Assembly (NCBI GenBank): GCA_947502815.1
Contig: CANNBH010000001.1
Span: 2,824,818-2,888,817 of the forward strand
Source of the DNA: an uncultured Erythrobacter sp.
Lineage (GTDB): Bacteria > Pseudomonadota > Alphaproteobacteria > Sphingomonadales > Sphingomonadaceae
Length of the DNA: 64,000 nucleotides
Reading direction: 5' to 3'
Made by a program: the position numbers and the translations under genes. A model generated the notes under the pieces. The model saw nothing but the letters and a program-made list of their open reading frames with translations, had not been told where the DNA came from and ran no database searches. Shown piece after piece: positions 1 to 8,023 of the stretch; position 1 is the stretch's first letter; each line of letters opens with the position of its first letter.

Positions 1-3000
1 AAGGTCGTATCGGAAAGTGTAGTTAGGCGTTTGTCGACACCGTGGAACGCGGCGTGGAAGTCTTCCTGCGCATGGATGCGTCTATATTTCGCCGATACAT
101 GCACGCCGGATGATTGCCCAAGCCTCGTGTTCAGACCGTTGCGAATCTTTTCGGCTCGGATGAAATTCTCGTCGGTGAGATACTTGTCGAGCCAATCCGG
201 GAACTCGGCGGCGGTAACGCGCCGCTTCGTGATTTCCACGATCGTATTGTCGTCGATCAAGCCACGCATCCCAAGATCATAGCAAACGCGCTGCGGTGCG
301 AGATCGTGACTGAATTCTACAAGCGCTGGGAGGATGTTGGGCTTCGACGTGTTCGGCGAAAGATGCACGCGCCGAAGCTGCAGCTTCAATAAATCGTCGG
401 GCATCTCACCGATGGGATCGAAATGATTGTCGACCTTATACCAGTGCTCTGCCTTAAAAGTGGCCTTGCGGATTTCGGCATCGCTTGAAGTCGCCGACAC
501 AGGAAAACTGCTTTTTTGCGCCAGCGTCGAATTGCCCTTGCGCCCTGGGTTTCTCATTCGCTTGAGCTGTTCGAAGTAGAGCGCGTTGCCAGCCATGCGC
601 CACCGCGTCAGCGCGTCGGGATTATAGTCGAGACCCGCCACATCATCGGCATAGTTTGACCCCTTGCTCGCGTCGATTGATGCCGAGCGACGATAGCCGG
701 GCACCTCGAGGCCAAGCACATAGTTGCCGCTCCCTTCACCCCCACGAACCTGCACTTTCCGCCAGACTGGCCAGTTTGTGGGCATCCCCGTCCGGAACTC
801 ACCGGCGATATCCAGAGCAACCTCAGTACGAAACTCCCCGGTCTTCATTCCCGGGCGAAAGCCGCGTTCGCGCGCAAGCTGGTTCAGCGATTCTACCGGA
901 AAGCGATCATAGTCGAATTCGAGACCAAGCCCGTTCGGACCGTGCAGTTCGAGCAGTTCGTCAAGTTCGGAGCGCGCGAGTTTGCCGCTACCGATAAGCT
1001 CATCAATCCCGCGTGAAGGGCGGAAAAGGTCCATGTACTCGCCTAGCGCAGCCTCGAACGCATCGAGTTGATTCTTGCTGGGATTGGCAGCAAGCTCCGG
1101 CGCGTTGAGGAACTCGATCTTCGAGAGCCGCTGGCCAAGGGCATTGTCGAGCAGCTTACGAATAGGATCGTCGTCCGGCATCGATCTCAGCCATTCCTTG
1201 CGGCGACGTCCAACCTGCGCCGGATTGAGCTCGCGATCGAGATGGATATCGATGTCAGCTGCATTGCGATAGCGGCGCTCAAGATAAGGATGCTTGAAAC
1301 CCGCATGCCCGATCAGATCGTCCAACCTCGGGATGGCGGTGACGTGCGATTCAATCGCCTCGTCGGACATTCCCATCAAAATGCTTCGGAGCCGCAAGAG
1401 GTCGTTGGCGTCGAGTTCCGTGCCCAAACGCATGCTGGACACCATGCGCGACATTTCGTCGACTTGACTGTATTCTAGGTCGGCCAGTTTCTTGACCAGC
1501 ATTTCGTAATTCTTGGTGCGCCGCGATCCTTTGAGCAAAGTGGCGATGCTGTCCTTCGCTCCAGCGCTGCCGATTAGCGCAAATATTCCGAGCAAGAGGT
1601 AATCGGCACTGCTGGCCTGGGTTCCATCGTCCTTCAGCCCCGTCGTTACCACCGATGCGATGTCGGCGAGATCGAAGGCGTCGCCAACCAGCGGTATAAA
1701 GCCCGGCACCACCGTTGTGATAATCTCGGCAATCGGTTCCGGCATGCCATAGTACGACGCGACCAGGACAGTGGACAGCGAAGATCGCTTCGCACCGCGC
1801 GGAACGATCTTGTCGCGGATCGCGTAGAGCGGATGCGACGCGTCGTTCACATCGCCGCCCGTCACGACGTTGGACGGCGCGGTCATCTGTCCCGGATCAT
1901 CGCAGTTGAACGCCTCGACATTCACGAATGGTGCAGAAAGCAACCTGATCTGCTCGTTCTGTTCTGCCTGGTCGAATGCGAAGGCAAATCGCCGCCCCGA
2001 TTGGACCACGAGGTCACGTAATGTCGACGCTTGTGCCGAAACGACATCGTCGATTAGATAAAGCCAATCATAGAAGCTTTCTTCAAGCACTTTTGTGCCG
2101 ATCTCACTCCATCGCGCGTAGCTATCTTTCGACATTTGCTTAAAGAATTCGATCCAGCCGGGTGGCTCTACGCCTTCGCGAGCGATCCGCTTATATTCGA
2201 CACGGACGTTATCGTTGGTCAGGATCCGCAATCGCATAAGCGTTTGTCCCTCGACCCTTTCGATCCCATACCAAAAACGCTGGCGCGGGCTTTTTGGATC
2301 GACCGTCACCGCGACCTGAAACCCGAACGCATCGGAACGGCTTCCGGTAAAAATGAAGAAATCGACGCCGTCGAACCGCTCCTGCATTCGGATAAACTGT
2401 GCGACATTTCGGAACAGCAGATCCTCCGGCCCGGGATCAAGCAGTACTTCGTGGCCCGTCCTGGTTTCCACCAGCACCCACATCGCATTGCGCATAAAGC
2501 TGCCGACTTCGAATGCCTCTCCGGGGTGGGGAACGCGCGCCACATCCTGGGTGCGGACAATGCCGATGTTCGGCGGATATGTCAGATATCCGTTGTCGAT
2601 CGTCGGCGTGTCTATCCGAACGCCCGGTGCGGCAATGACCCAGATTGATGCGCGTCGCGGATCGACAAACGCACTACTTTCCTTTCGCGCCTGTTCGACT
2701 GCTTTGTCGAGCGCGTCGTCGAGCGCCGGATGCGTCACCGAGACCGCGCTGCGAGCGCCTCTTGACCAACTGCTTTGACTGGCAGGCAGTTGGCTTCGGT
2801 CGGGTGTAGTATCGGCGATTTCGACGACGGGATATTCGCAATAATCACCCTCCCATACGAGATTGTTGGGGCGGATCGGTCCGAATCCGTTGTGATGTTG
2901 CTGGATCGCCTCGCTGTTGACGGTGGCCGACACCACGATGAAGCGGTCGGGATAGTGAGCGATGCGGAAACGAGTCGTTTGCGAAGTCGGGACCGGGTGA

Positions 3001-3044
3001 AGCCCGTCATGCGAATGAAGCAGCAGCGCGAATAGAAACCACAT
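1..3044 (-). CDS. Large putative polymorphic-toxin-like protein with pre-toxin segment (3' end outside window)
   Basis: The complement strand stays open from an ATG at 3044 to the left window edge (1,014 codons), so the C-terminus is not visible. The start has a GGAGG about 13 bases upstream and an in-frame TAG about 18 codons upstream. Around residues 445-480 there is a hydrophobic, glycine-rich segment with PGFIPLVGDAFDLAD, which resembles the pre-toxin linker (PT-TG type) found before the C-terminal toxin in polymorphic toxins. Later parts are charged and soluble, with a motif-like tract around residues 860-1010 (FHAAFHGVDKRLTT near the edge). The N-terminus has only a very short hydrophobic stretch, so a Sec signal is doubtful. 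The family is not recognised beyond the pre-toxin resemblance. The toxic activity, if any, may lie in the last 500 residues seen here or beyond the edge. Confidence 0.72.
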   Translation of the reverse strand, partial: MWFLFALLLHSHDGLHPVPTSQTTRFRIAHYPDRFIVVSATVNSEAIQQHHNGFGPIRPNNLVWEGDYCEYPVVEIADTTPDRSQLPASQSSWSRGARSAVSVTHPALDDALDKAVEQARKESSAFVDPRRASIWVIAAPGVRIDTPTIDNGYLTYPPNIGIVRTQDVARVPHPGEAFEVGSFMRNAMWVLVETRTGHEVLLDPGPEDLLFRNVAQFIRMQERFDGVDFFIFTGSRSDAFGFQVAVTVDPKSPRQRFWYGIERVEGQTLMRLRILTNDNVRVEYKRIAREGVEPPGWIEFFKQMSKDSYARWSEIGTKVLEESFYDWLYLIDDVVSAQASTLRDLVVQSGRRFAFAFDQAEQNEQIRLLSAPFVNVEAFNCDDPGQMTAPSNVVTGGDVNDASHPLYAIRDKIVPRGAKRSSLSTVLVASYYGMPEPIAEIITTVVPGFIPLVGDAFDLADIASVVTTGLKDDGTQASSADYLLLGIFALIGSAGAKDSIATLLKGSRRTKNYEMLVKKLADLEYSQVDEMSRMVSSMRLGTELDANDLLRLRSILMGMSDEAIESHVTAIPRLDDLIGHAGFKHPYLERRYRNAADIDIHLDRELNPAQVGRRRKEWLRSMPDDDPIRKLLDNALGQRLSKIEFLNAPELAANPSKNQLDAFEAALGEYMDLFRPSRGIDELIGSGKLARSELDELLELHGPNGLGLEFDYDRFPVESLNQLARERGFRPGMKTGEFRTEVALDIAGEFRTGMPTNWPVWRKVQVRGGEGSGNYVLGLEVPGYRRSASIDASKGSNYADDVAGLDYNPDALTRWRMAGNALYFEQLKRMRNPGRKGNSTLAQKSSFPVSATSSDAEIRKATFKAEHWYKVDNHFDPIGEMPDDLLKLQLRRVHLSPNTSKPNILPALVEFSHDLAPQRVCYDLGMRGLIDDNTIVEITKRRVTAAEFPDWLDKYLTDENFIRAEKIRNGLNTRLGQSSGVHVSAKYRRIHAQEDFHAAFHGVDKRLTTLSDTT

Positions 3045-3634
3045 GCGAAGCTTGATCGCCTCCGATTTGACTAAAGTCAGATACTTTTGCTTGCGACCAC
3101 GCTACGCTGGCGCGATTATCTCCGCACTCCGACAAGAAGCGTAACAACTATCAGACGAATTCACAACGCCTCTTGCGAGATAGTCGGGGGCTGCGGACCC
3201 AACCAAAATTCAAATCGCAATTGCTGCCATGACAATTAGTTGGTTTTACTGGTCGAAGTCGTGCCAGAATTCGTGAACCTGCTGCCGATTGCAGCGGAGG
3301 CAGCAAGGCAGTTTGAGGCCGAGGCTTCGCAAGCCCAATAGCCCGTTCAAATGCTTCAACTCCGAACGCCATTTCGTCGATCGTCAAACTTGCAAGTCCT
3401 ACCGCTCGGTTGCACTAGATGATTGACAATTATTGCTGCCTGACTTGAGTTTGATTTTCCATAGGTCTGCTAGTCGAAGGCACGTTGCGGTTGGGCTGAC
3501 AGCAGCCGATTGGACCATCAGCAGGAGGGCGGCTTTCCGATACAAACGCGCTCAGAGCGGACGGTCAGCTTCCGGCCCATAAAAGCGCACGCTAGCCAGC
3601 GCTGAGATGGTGGGTCTTTGAAGGCCAATCCACC
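3045..3634. other. Gene-free stretch between the pre-toxin gene and the nuclease gene
   Basis: I find no credible coding region here. Short open frames on either strand lack ribosome binding sites and recognisable motifs. The stretch includes the upstream region of the pre-toxin gene and the 3' flank of the EEP nuclease. An AGCGGAC motif near 3556 recurs near 7559 (gagagcggacagtcc), which may be a scattered intergenic repeat, but this rests on two copies only. Confidence 0.5.
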
Positions 3635-4669
3635 TTATCGCTGAGGGTGGTGCTCGAATATGGCCTTTACTGGCGCGTGGTCTGACACTTCGAACGCATC
3701 GTGCCGATCTAGATGATCATTCACGACTTGCATCTCTTTGAATGCCCAGACGCGTTTCTTGGAGTGATCGTAAAATTGCTCAGACACCAGAATGTGATCG
3801 AGAGACTCGTGTTTGTTGTCATAGATATGCGTATAATAGACGTCGCGCATACTCTGGTATTCCTGAAGAGCGGCAACGGCGTACAAGCCCACGTCTGCCC
3901 TGGCACCACGCCGCGAGACAACGCCCAGGCGGAAACTGGGGTCTTGCGACACGATCGATGCAATCACGCTTAACTGATTGTCGTTGAGATCTCCCATGAC
4001 AACGACAGGATTGTCATTGCCTTTGGAAGCCTTCGATACAAGTACTCGGAGCGCAGCGGCTTCAGCAGTTCTGCGAATGGCCGAAAGCGCTGAGCCAATT
4101 GCGGTTGAATGCGCTTTGACCGTCGGCTTGCGCGACTCTTCTTTGTCCAGTTGGATCGAGAGCTTTGATTTGAAATGCGCATTGAACAGCGTGATCTCTG
4201 GCACCTTCTTGGTGCCGTGGACGGGCTGGATCGTTGCTTGCAAGACAGCCCGCGAGAAGTAGTCAATTCCGACAGACATTTTGTAATCAGGGATGTTGTC
4301 GTTGCCCGTTGGCTTACGCTTCTTGAGGACCAGTTCCTTGGGAAAGTCTCTGATCCACTTTTTGGAAGTCAGTTTGTGAGGCTTACGAACCGCGAGCGCG
4401 CAACCGATCGAATTGCCGAAGTCCTTCATGGCCAGCTCATATTTGTCGGCGAGCCCAGGAGCCTTGAACACTTCTTCCAAAGCTTTAGGCGACCATAATT
4501 CTTGAAAGCCAATGATGTCCGCATCAAGCTCGATGAGCGCGAGCGCTGTCCAATCAATCTTACTCTGAGCTTCAGCCGAAGTGTAAGTATTTCCGCGATA
4601 CATGGGCTTTCCAGCCATTTGCAGATTTTTGACGTTGAAGGTGACAAAGCTCAGTTTTGAACGGGCCAT
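3635..4669 (-). CDS. Endonuclease/exonuclease/phosphatase (EEP) family protein
   Basis: A 344-residue protein with the EEP fold signature in the right order: FVTFNVKNLQ at the N-terminus (Asn12), GFQELWS with the metal-binding Glu57, NAHFKSK near residue 166, VVVMGDLNDNQ near residue 221, SLDHILVS near 289 and the C-terminal VSDHAPV with the catalytic His. The family includes DNase I-like nucleases, exonuclease III and inositol phosphatases, all metal-dependent phosphodiesterases or phosphomonoesterases. No signal peptide is visible, so it should be cytoplasmic. The gene stands alone between a gene-free stretch and the recombinase cassette. GGAG lies about ten bases before the ATG. Substrate is unknown: nuclease and phosphatase are both possible, and a role in defence or DNA repair is only suggested by the island location. 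Confidence 0.85.
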   Translation of the reverse strand: MARSKLSFVTFNVKNLQMAGKPMYRGNTYTSAEAQSKIDWTALALIELDADIIGFQELWSPKALEEVFKAPGLADKYELAMKDFGNSIGCALAVRKPHKLTSKKWIRDFPKELVLKKRKPTGNDNIPDYKMSVGIDYFSRAVLQATIQPVHGTKKVPEITLFNAHFKSKLSIQLDKEESRKPTVKAHSTAIGSALSAIRRTAEAAALRVLVSKASKGNDNPVVVMGDLNDNQLSVIASIVSQDPSFRLGVVSRRGARADVGLYAVAALQEYQSMRDVYYTHIYDNKHESLDHILVSEQFYDHSKKRVWAFKEMQVVNDHLDRHDAFEVSDHAPVKAIFEHHPQR

Positions 4670-5036
4670 AAGAATCCATCTCCGCTTTTACTTACTTTCA
4701 TTAGTGAGATACTCTTATAAGTATTTTCCTGACTTCACCAAGGGTTAGACTCTGCAGTTCTTGGAAAATGCAAGCAGCTAGATCTCAGACAGTTCACCTT
4801 AGGTGTCGTCGCAAGTCCAGAGCCAGCAGGGGCGTGAAGAAAATCGCATCGGTAGACACTTGCTAGTCGGCCAATTGATAGGCGAGCCTTTTAGGTTCCG
4901 TGCCCACAATCAATGTTGCGAAGCAGAAGGATCTGCGACGAATCCTAACTTGGGCTGAAAGTTGGTCGACAGTTTTTGCAATTATGCGAAGCGAAGCAGA
5001 CATTCCGCTATCGGCCCACTTGCAGACCTAGATGGA
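4670..5036. other. Intergenic region upstream of the EEP gene and downstream of the recombinase
   Basis: AT-rich near 4680-4740, where a promoter-like element for the EEP gene lies. The remainder shows no open frame with a ribosome binding site, no tRNA and no obvious attachment-site repeat. Confidence 0.5.
4709..4741 (-). promoter_or_regulatory. Candidate sigma-70 promoter with overlapping palindrome for the EEP gene
   Basis: Read on the minus strand, TTGGTG (4741-4736) and TATAAG (4719-4714) are separated by 16 bases, about 45 bases before the EEP start codon. The -10 box sits inside the imperfect palindrome atactcttataagtat (4709-4724), which could be an operator. This is pattern matching only. 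Confidence 0.35.
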
Positions 5037-6707
5037 TCAGACTTGTTCGCGCCAGTTAGTCGGCAGCGAGCCTGATTGAAGGGCCTTTGCAGTCAGCCAG
5101 CTTGGCTGCCTCCCCTCTACCGCCTGCTGGATCAATTCAGGTGCGAGGCAAGAGGCCGTCACCAGCCTCGCAAGCCGCGTCCGACATCGCCCTTCTTGCT
5201 TAGCCAGCGCATTCATCGACATTTCTGGATTGGCAAACACCAACTCCCGCGCCTCCATCGCTTCCGCAAGCAGCGCAATCAGCTTCATGTCATGCTTCGC
5301 AGGCTCTACCTCCTGTTGCTCCGAACTCGGCACAACCAGCTTAAGCTGATGCCCTGACCGAGATCGAATTGCAGGAATGGTCAGCATGAGCATATCGCTG
5401 GCTGGAGCTGCGTCCTCAAAACCAAGTGCCCGAGCCAGCCCATCACCGTTGAGCGTTACCTCAACAGCCTCTTCACCCAGTCTGACCCTTGCCACCAGCG
5501 TGGCCAACAGCTCAGCCTTCGATGCTGCCGCCCCACTGCGGAGCTGCGCCGAGGTCAAATCAGCCTGCTCTCTCACCCTTAGAACCAGACCGGATTCCGA
5601 TATGTCGTCACCCAGCAGATCAAGCAGGAACGCATCGTAGCAAACTTTCGCCGCAAGTTGCTCGCACACGATGCTTTCAAGATTGGTCGCGGACACCCTG
5701 CAGGCTGACATTCCATCCAGCGCATCTGGGCGCGTAGTATAATATCTGTAACGCTGCGCCTTGCGACTTTTGCCAGAATGACTGGGCGTCATGGGACGCC
5801 CGTATTGATCTTCTAAGAGGCCAATGAGTAGGCTGGGTTCGTTGATTGCCTTGCGCCGCGACGATCCAGTTGTGTGCCTTTCTCTTGTCGCCTGCACCTT
5901 TTCCCAAAGCTCCTGATCCACGATTGCATCATGCTCGCCGGGGAAGGCTTTGCCCTTATGAACGGTCATGCCGCGATAGATACGGTTCGAGAGCAGATGA
6001 TAGATGGTGCCGCGCCTATACACGCAGCCGCCCTTATGAGGCCCGCTGGCGCGCTGCTGAACCTTGGTCCGATATCCATCGCGCTTTAGCTCTTCGACGA
6101 GCGTTGGAACTGTGCCCAGCGCTACATACCGCTCCATGATGTGACGAACCTGCTCGGCTTCCTTCGGAACCACCACAAGCTTCCGGTCTTTGACCTTATA
6201 ACCAAGCGGCACCTGACCGCCCATCCAGATGCCCTTGCGTTTGGAGGCGGCGATCTTGTCGCGGATGCGTTCGCCGGTCACCTCGCGTTCGAACTGCGCA
6301 AATGACAGCAGCATGTTGAGCGTAAGCCTGCCCATGCTGGTGGTGGTGTTGAACGACTGGGTGATACTCACAAAGCTGGCTTCAGCCTTATCCAGAACTT
6401 CCACAATCGTGGAGAAGTCAGCGAGACTGCGTGTCAGCCGGTCGATCTTGTAGAGCAGGATGATATCGATCTTTCCCGCAGCAACATCAGCAAGCAGCCG
6501 CTTCATACCGGGCCGCTCCATATTGCCGCCCGAGAACCCGCCATCATCGTAGCGCTCCTCGTTCAATATCCAGCCTTCATGACGCTGGCTTAGCGCATAG
6601 GCTGCGCAAGCCTCATATTGCGCATCGAGGCTGTTGAACTCTTGGTCGAGGCCATCTTCGGTGGATTTGCGGGTATAGACCGCGCAGCGCAGGATCTTTT
6701 CAGCCAT
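5037..6707 (-). CDS. Large serine recombinase (recombinase family protein)
   Basis: About 556 residues. The N-terminal resolvase domain has RCAVYTRKSTEDG with the nucleophilic serine, then the conserved arginines around YKIDRLTRSLADF and FAQFEREVTGERIRDKI. A Recombinase (PF07508-type) DNA-binding domain follows (GYKVKDRKLVVVPKEAEQVR, GTIYHLLSNRIYRG). The ribbon region (MTPSHSGKSRKAQRYRYY) lacks the usual cysteine pairs, and the C-terminus is short on coiled coil. I choose the ATG at 6707 because it overlaps the DUF2924 stop by eight bases; a longer upstream reading would start in the middle of that gene. Together with DUF2924 and DUF3489 it forms a cassette often seen in sphingomonads. It should catalyse site-specific integration or excision, but its att sites were not identified. 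Confidence 0.93.
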   Translation of the reverse strand: MAEKILRCAVYTRKSTEDGLDQEFNSLDAQYEACAAYALSQRHEGWILNEERYDDGGFSGGNMERPGMKRLLADVAAGKIDIILLYKIDRLTRSLADFSTIVEVLDKAEASFVSITQSFNTTTSMGRLTLNMLLSFAQFEREVTGERIRDKIAASKRKGIWMGGQVPLGYKVKDRKLVVVPKEAEQVRHIMERYVALGTVPTLVEELKRDGYRTKVQQRASGPHKGGCVYRRGTIYHLLSNRIYRGMTVHKGKAFPGEHDAIVDQELWEKVQATRERHTTGSSRRKAINEPSLLIGLLEDQYGRPMTPSHSGKSRKAQRYRYYTTRPDALDGMSACRVSATNLESIVCEQLAAKVCYDAFLLDLLGDDISESGLVLRVREQADLTSAQLRSGAAASKAELLATLVARVRLGEEAVEVTLNGDGLARALGFEDAAPASDMLMLTIPAIRSRSGHQLKLVVPSSEQQEVEPAKHDMKLIALLAEAMEARELVFANPEMSMNALAKQEGRCRTRLARLVTASCLAPELIQQAVEGRQPSWLTAKALQSGSLPTNWREQV

Positions 6708-7125
6708 TGGAGGTGAGCCCGAAGAAGCGTGGTCCAGACCAATGGGTCCCGGTTGCCTGCCGGGCAATCTCGCTCAGCGAGTTCCAAGTTCGATCTGCAT
6801 ATCTGAACCCGCCTTCCAGCACCTCGACCACAATGGTCTGACCATTCCACTCTCGGATTAGCCGGGCGCCGGGAGAAAGCTTAGTCTTTGGCTTGAGGTC
6901 ACCCGAACCGCCTTTCCCTTCCGCTGCCAATCGCATCAGCTCGCGGCGGACCAGCTTTGGCAGCTCGCCGTAGCGGCGTTCTTGCAGCCGGTACGCTATA
7001 AGCGACCGCATCAATGCGGGCGGGACATTGGGCAGCTGGCGTTTGTCGATTTGGCTCCAGCGCTCTCGCAACTCAGTGGGTTGCATGTCTTGCAATGCTG
7101 CGAGCTCTTGTTCGAGATTGCTCAT
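6700..7125 (-). CDS. DUF2924 domain-containing protein
   Basis: A 141-residue basic protein matching the DUF2924 pattern: an N-terminal helical part (LRERWSQIDKRQLPNVPPAL, then LIAYRLQERRYG) and a C-terminal beta part with GARLIREWNGQTIVVEVLE followed by GFRYADRTWNSLSEIARQ and TGTHWSGPRFFGL. The C-terminal module resembles the short DNA-binding-like domain common next to phage and recombinase genes. It lies between DUF3489 (overlap of four bases) and the serine recombinase (overlap of eight bases), which implies translational coupling and a joint role. An accessory or directionality factor for the recombinase is a reasonable inference, not demonstrated. Confidence 0.88.
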   Translation of the reverse strand: MSNLEQELAALQDMQPTELRERWSQIDKRQLPNVPPALMRSLIAYRLQERRYGELPKLVRRELMRLAAEGKGGSGDLKPKTKLSPGARLIREWNGQTIVVEVLEGGFRYADRTWNSLSEIARQATGTHWSGPRFFGLTSNG

Positions 7126-7352
7126 TCTGCTTCACCGCTGACGATGCTGTAGCGGCTGATCTTGCCGATCTTCTCGCGGGCGATAGCGTGGCCCTTCTTT
7201 TTGAGCCCTGAAATCATCGCTCGTGCTGAGTGCGGCTGCCAATTTGTGGCTTTGGCGATCTCGTCGAGGGACGCTCCGCTCTTGCGGCGAAGCATTTTGA
7301 GGAGGGTCTCGATTTTTGGATTGGATGCGCGTTTTGGTTTGTCGTTTGACAT
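7122..7352 (-). CDS. DUF3489 domain-containing protein
   Basis: About 76 residues starting at MSNDKPKRASN. The body has KIETLLKMLRRKSGASLDEI followed by TNWQPHSARAMISGLKKKG and ends ISRYSIV. This is the DUF3489 winged-helix-like pattern, in which a helix-turn-helix is built around ASLDEIAKATNWQPHSARA. A longer reading starting at 7394 would add 14 residues without family similarity, so 7352 is preferred. It is the first gene of the DUF3489-DUF2924-recombinase cassette and overlaps the second gene by ATGA. A small DNA-binding regulator or recombination accessory protein is the likely role. Confidence 0.85.
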   Translation of the reverse strand: MSNDKPKRASNPKIETLLKMLRRKSGASLDEIAKATNWQPHSARAMISGLKKKGHAIAREKIGKISRYSIVSGEAE

Positions 7353-8023
7353 TGGTCGTCTCCAGTAACGGAGCAGCGATATTGCTGCCCGCACCGAGAC
7401 GAGCCCCAGATGCTTAACTGAGGCAGCGAGCAGCCGTTAGAATGTCTGTTCGCACCGCAACACATGCTCGAATAAGTAGCGAAGTCCAGTCACGCTATCA
7501 GGAGGTCCGCTTTTGGCTTTATTCAAAGCGCTCTCGAATGTCCGAAGTTGAGGGTGAGAGCGGACAGTCCTTCTCGCGGCGTTTCCAATCATACTTATCA
7601 GGCAGCAGGCGCGTTAGACCGATATACAAGGCTGTCGATCAGGAGGGCCAAGCGCTTGAAAGTATGCATCCAAGAAGCGCGATAGAAAGATTGCTCTTTG
7701 AGGGTGCGCAGGCTCTCTTGACCCAGCGGAGCCCCTAACGACCGACGGTCCTAATTTCTACAAGACTGTAATGAACCAACCTGGCAACCGCATAAATAGC
7801 AGGCCGGCAGTACGGTCAAAAACAGGGTGGAGGCATGAAAGTTGCGGTTGCGAAGATGAGAACACTCTCAATTGGCAGCAACTAACAGATGAATGGCCAT
7901 TGACCAATTGATCCGTTTGCAAGCATTCTCGCAAGTGTTAGATGCACGACTCTAGGTATTTGCTACCTTGCTTATGCCAAATAGAGTGAGAGCGGTCGAC
8001 TCGTCAGCCCAAAGGGATCATTT
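7353..8023. other. Mostly gene-free stretch between the recombinase cassette and the unknown gene pair
   Basis: It contains a 98-codon plus-strand frame (7442-7738) with no recognised domain and no convincing ribosome binding site; I do not call it. The region around 7500-7590 (gtccgcttttgg and gagcggacagtcc) looks like decayed intergenic repeat. The last 100 bases are AT-rich and should hold the promoter of the gene at 8024, but no clear -35/-10 pair with good spacing was found. Confidence 0.45.

Noticed and set aside
2136-2648. 170-codon plus-strand frame opposite the pre-toxin gene
   Set aside because: It is antisense to a continuous 1,014-codon frame with normal codon use; GC bias makes shadow frames.
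3151-3387. 78-codon minus-strand reading frame
   Set aside because: No recognisable domain and no upstream ribosome binding site; likely random.
7442-7738. 98-codon plus-strand reading frame
   Set aside because: No ribosome binding site, no family resemblance, and it overlaps repeat-like sequence.
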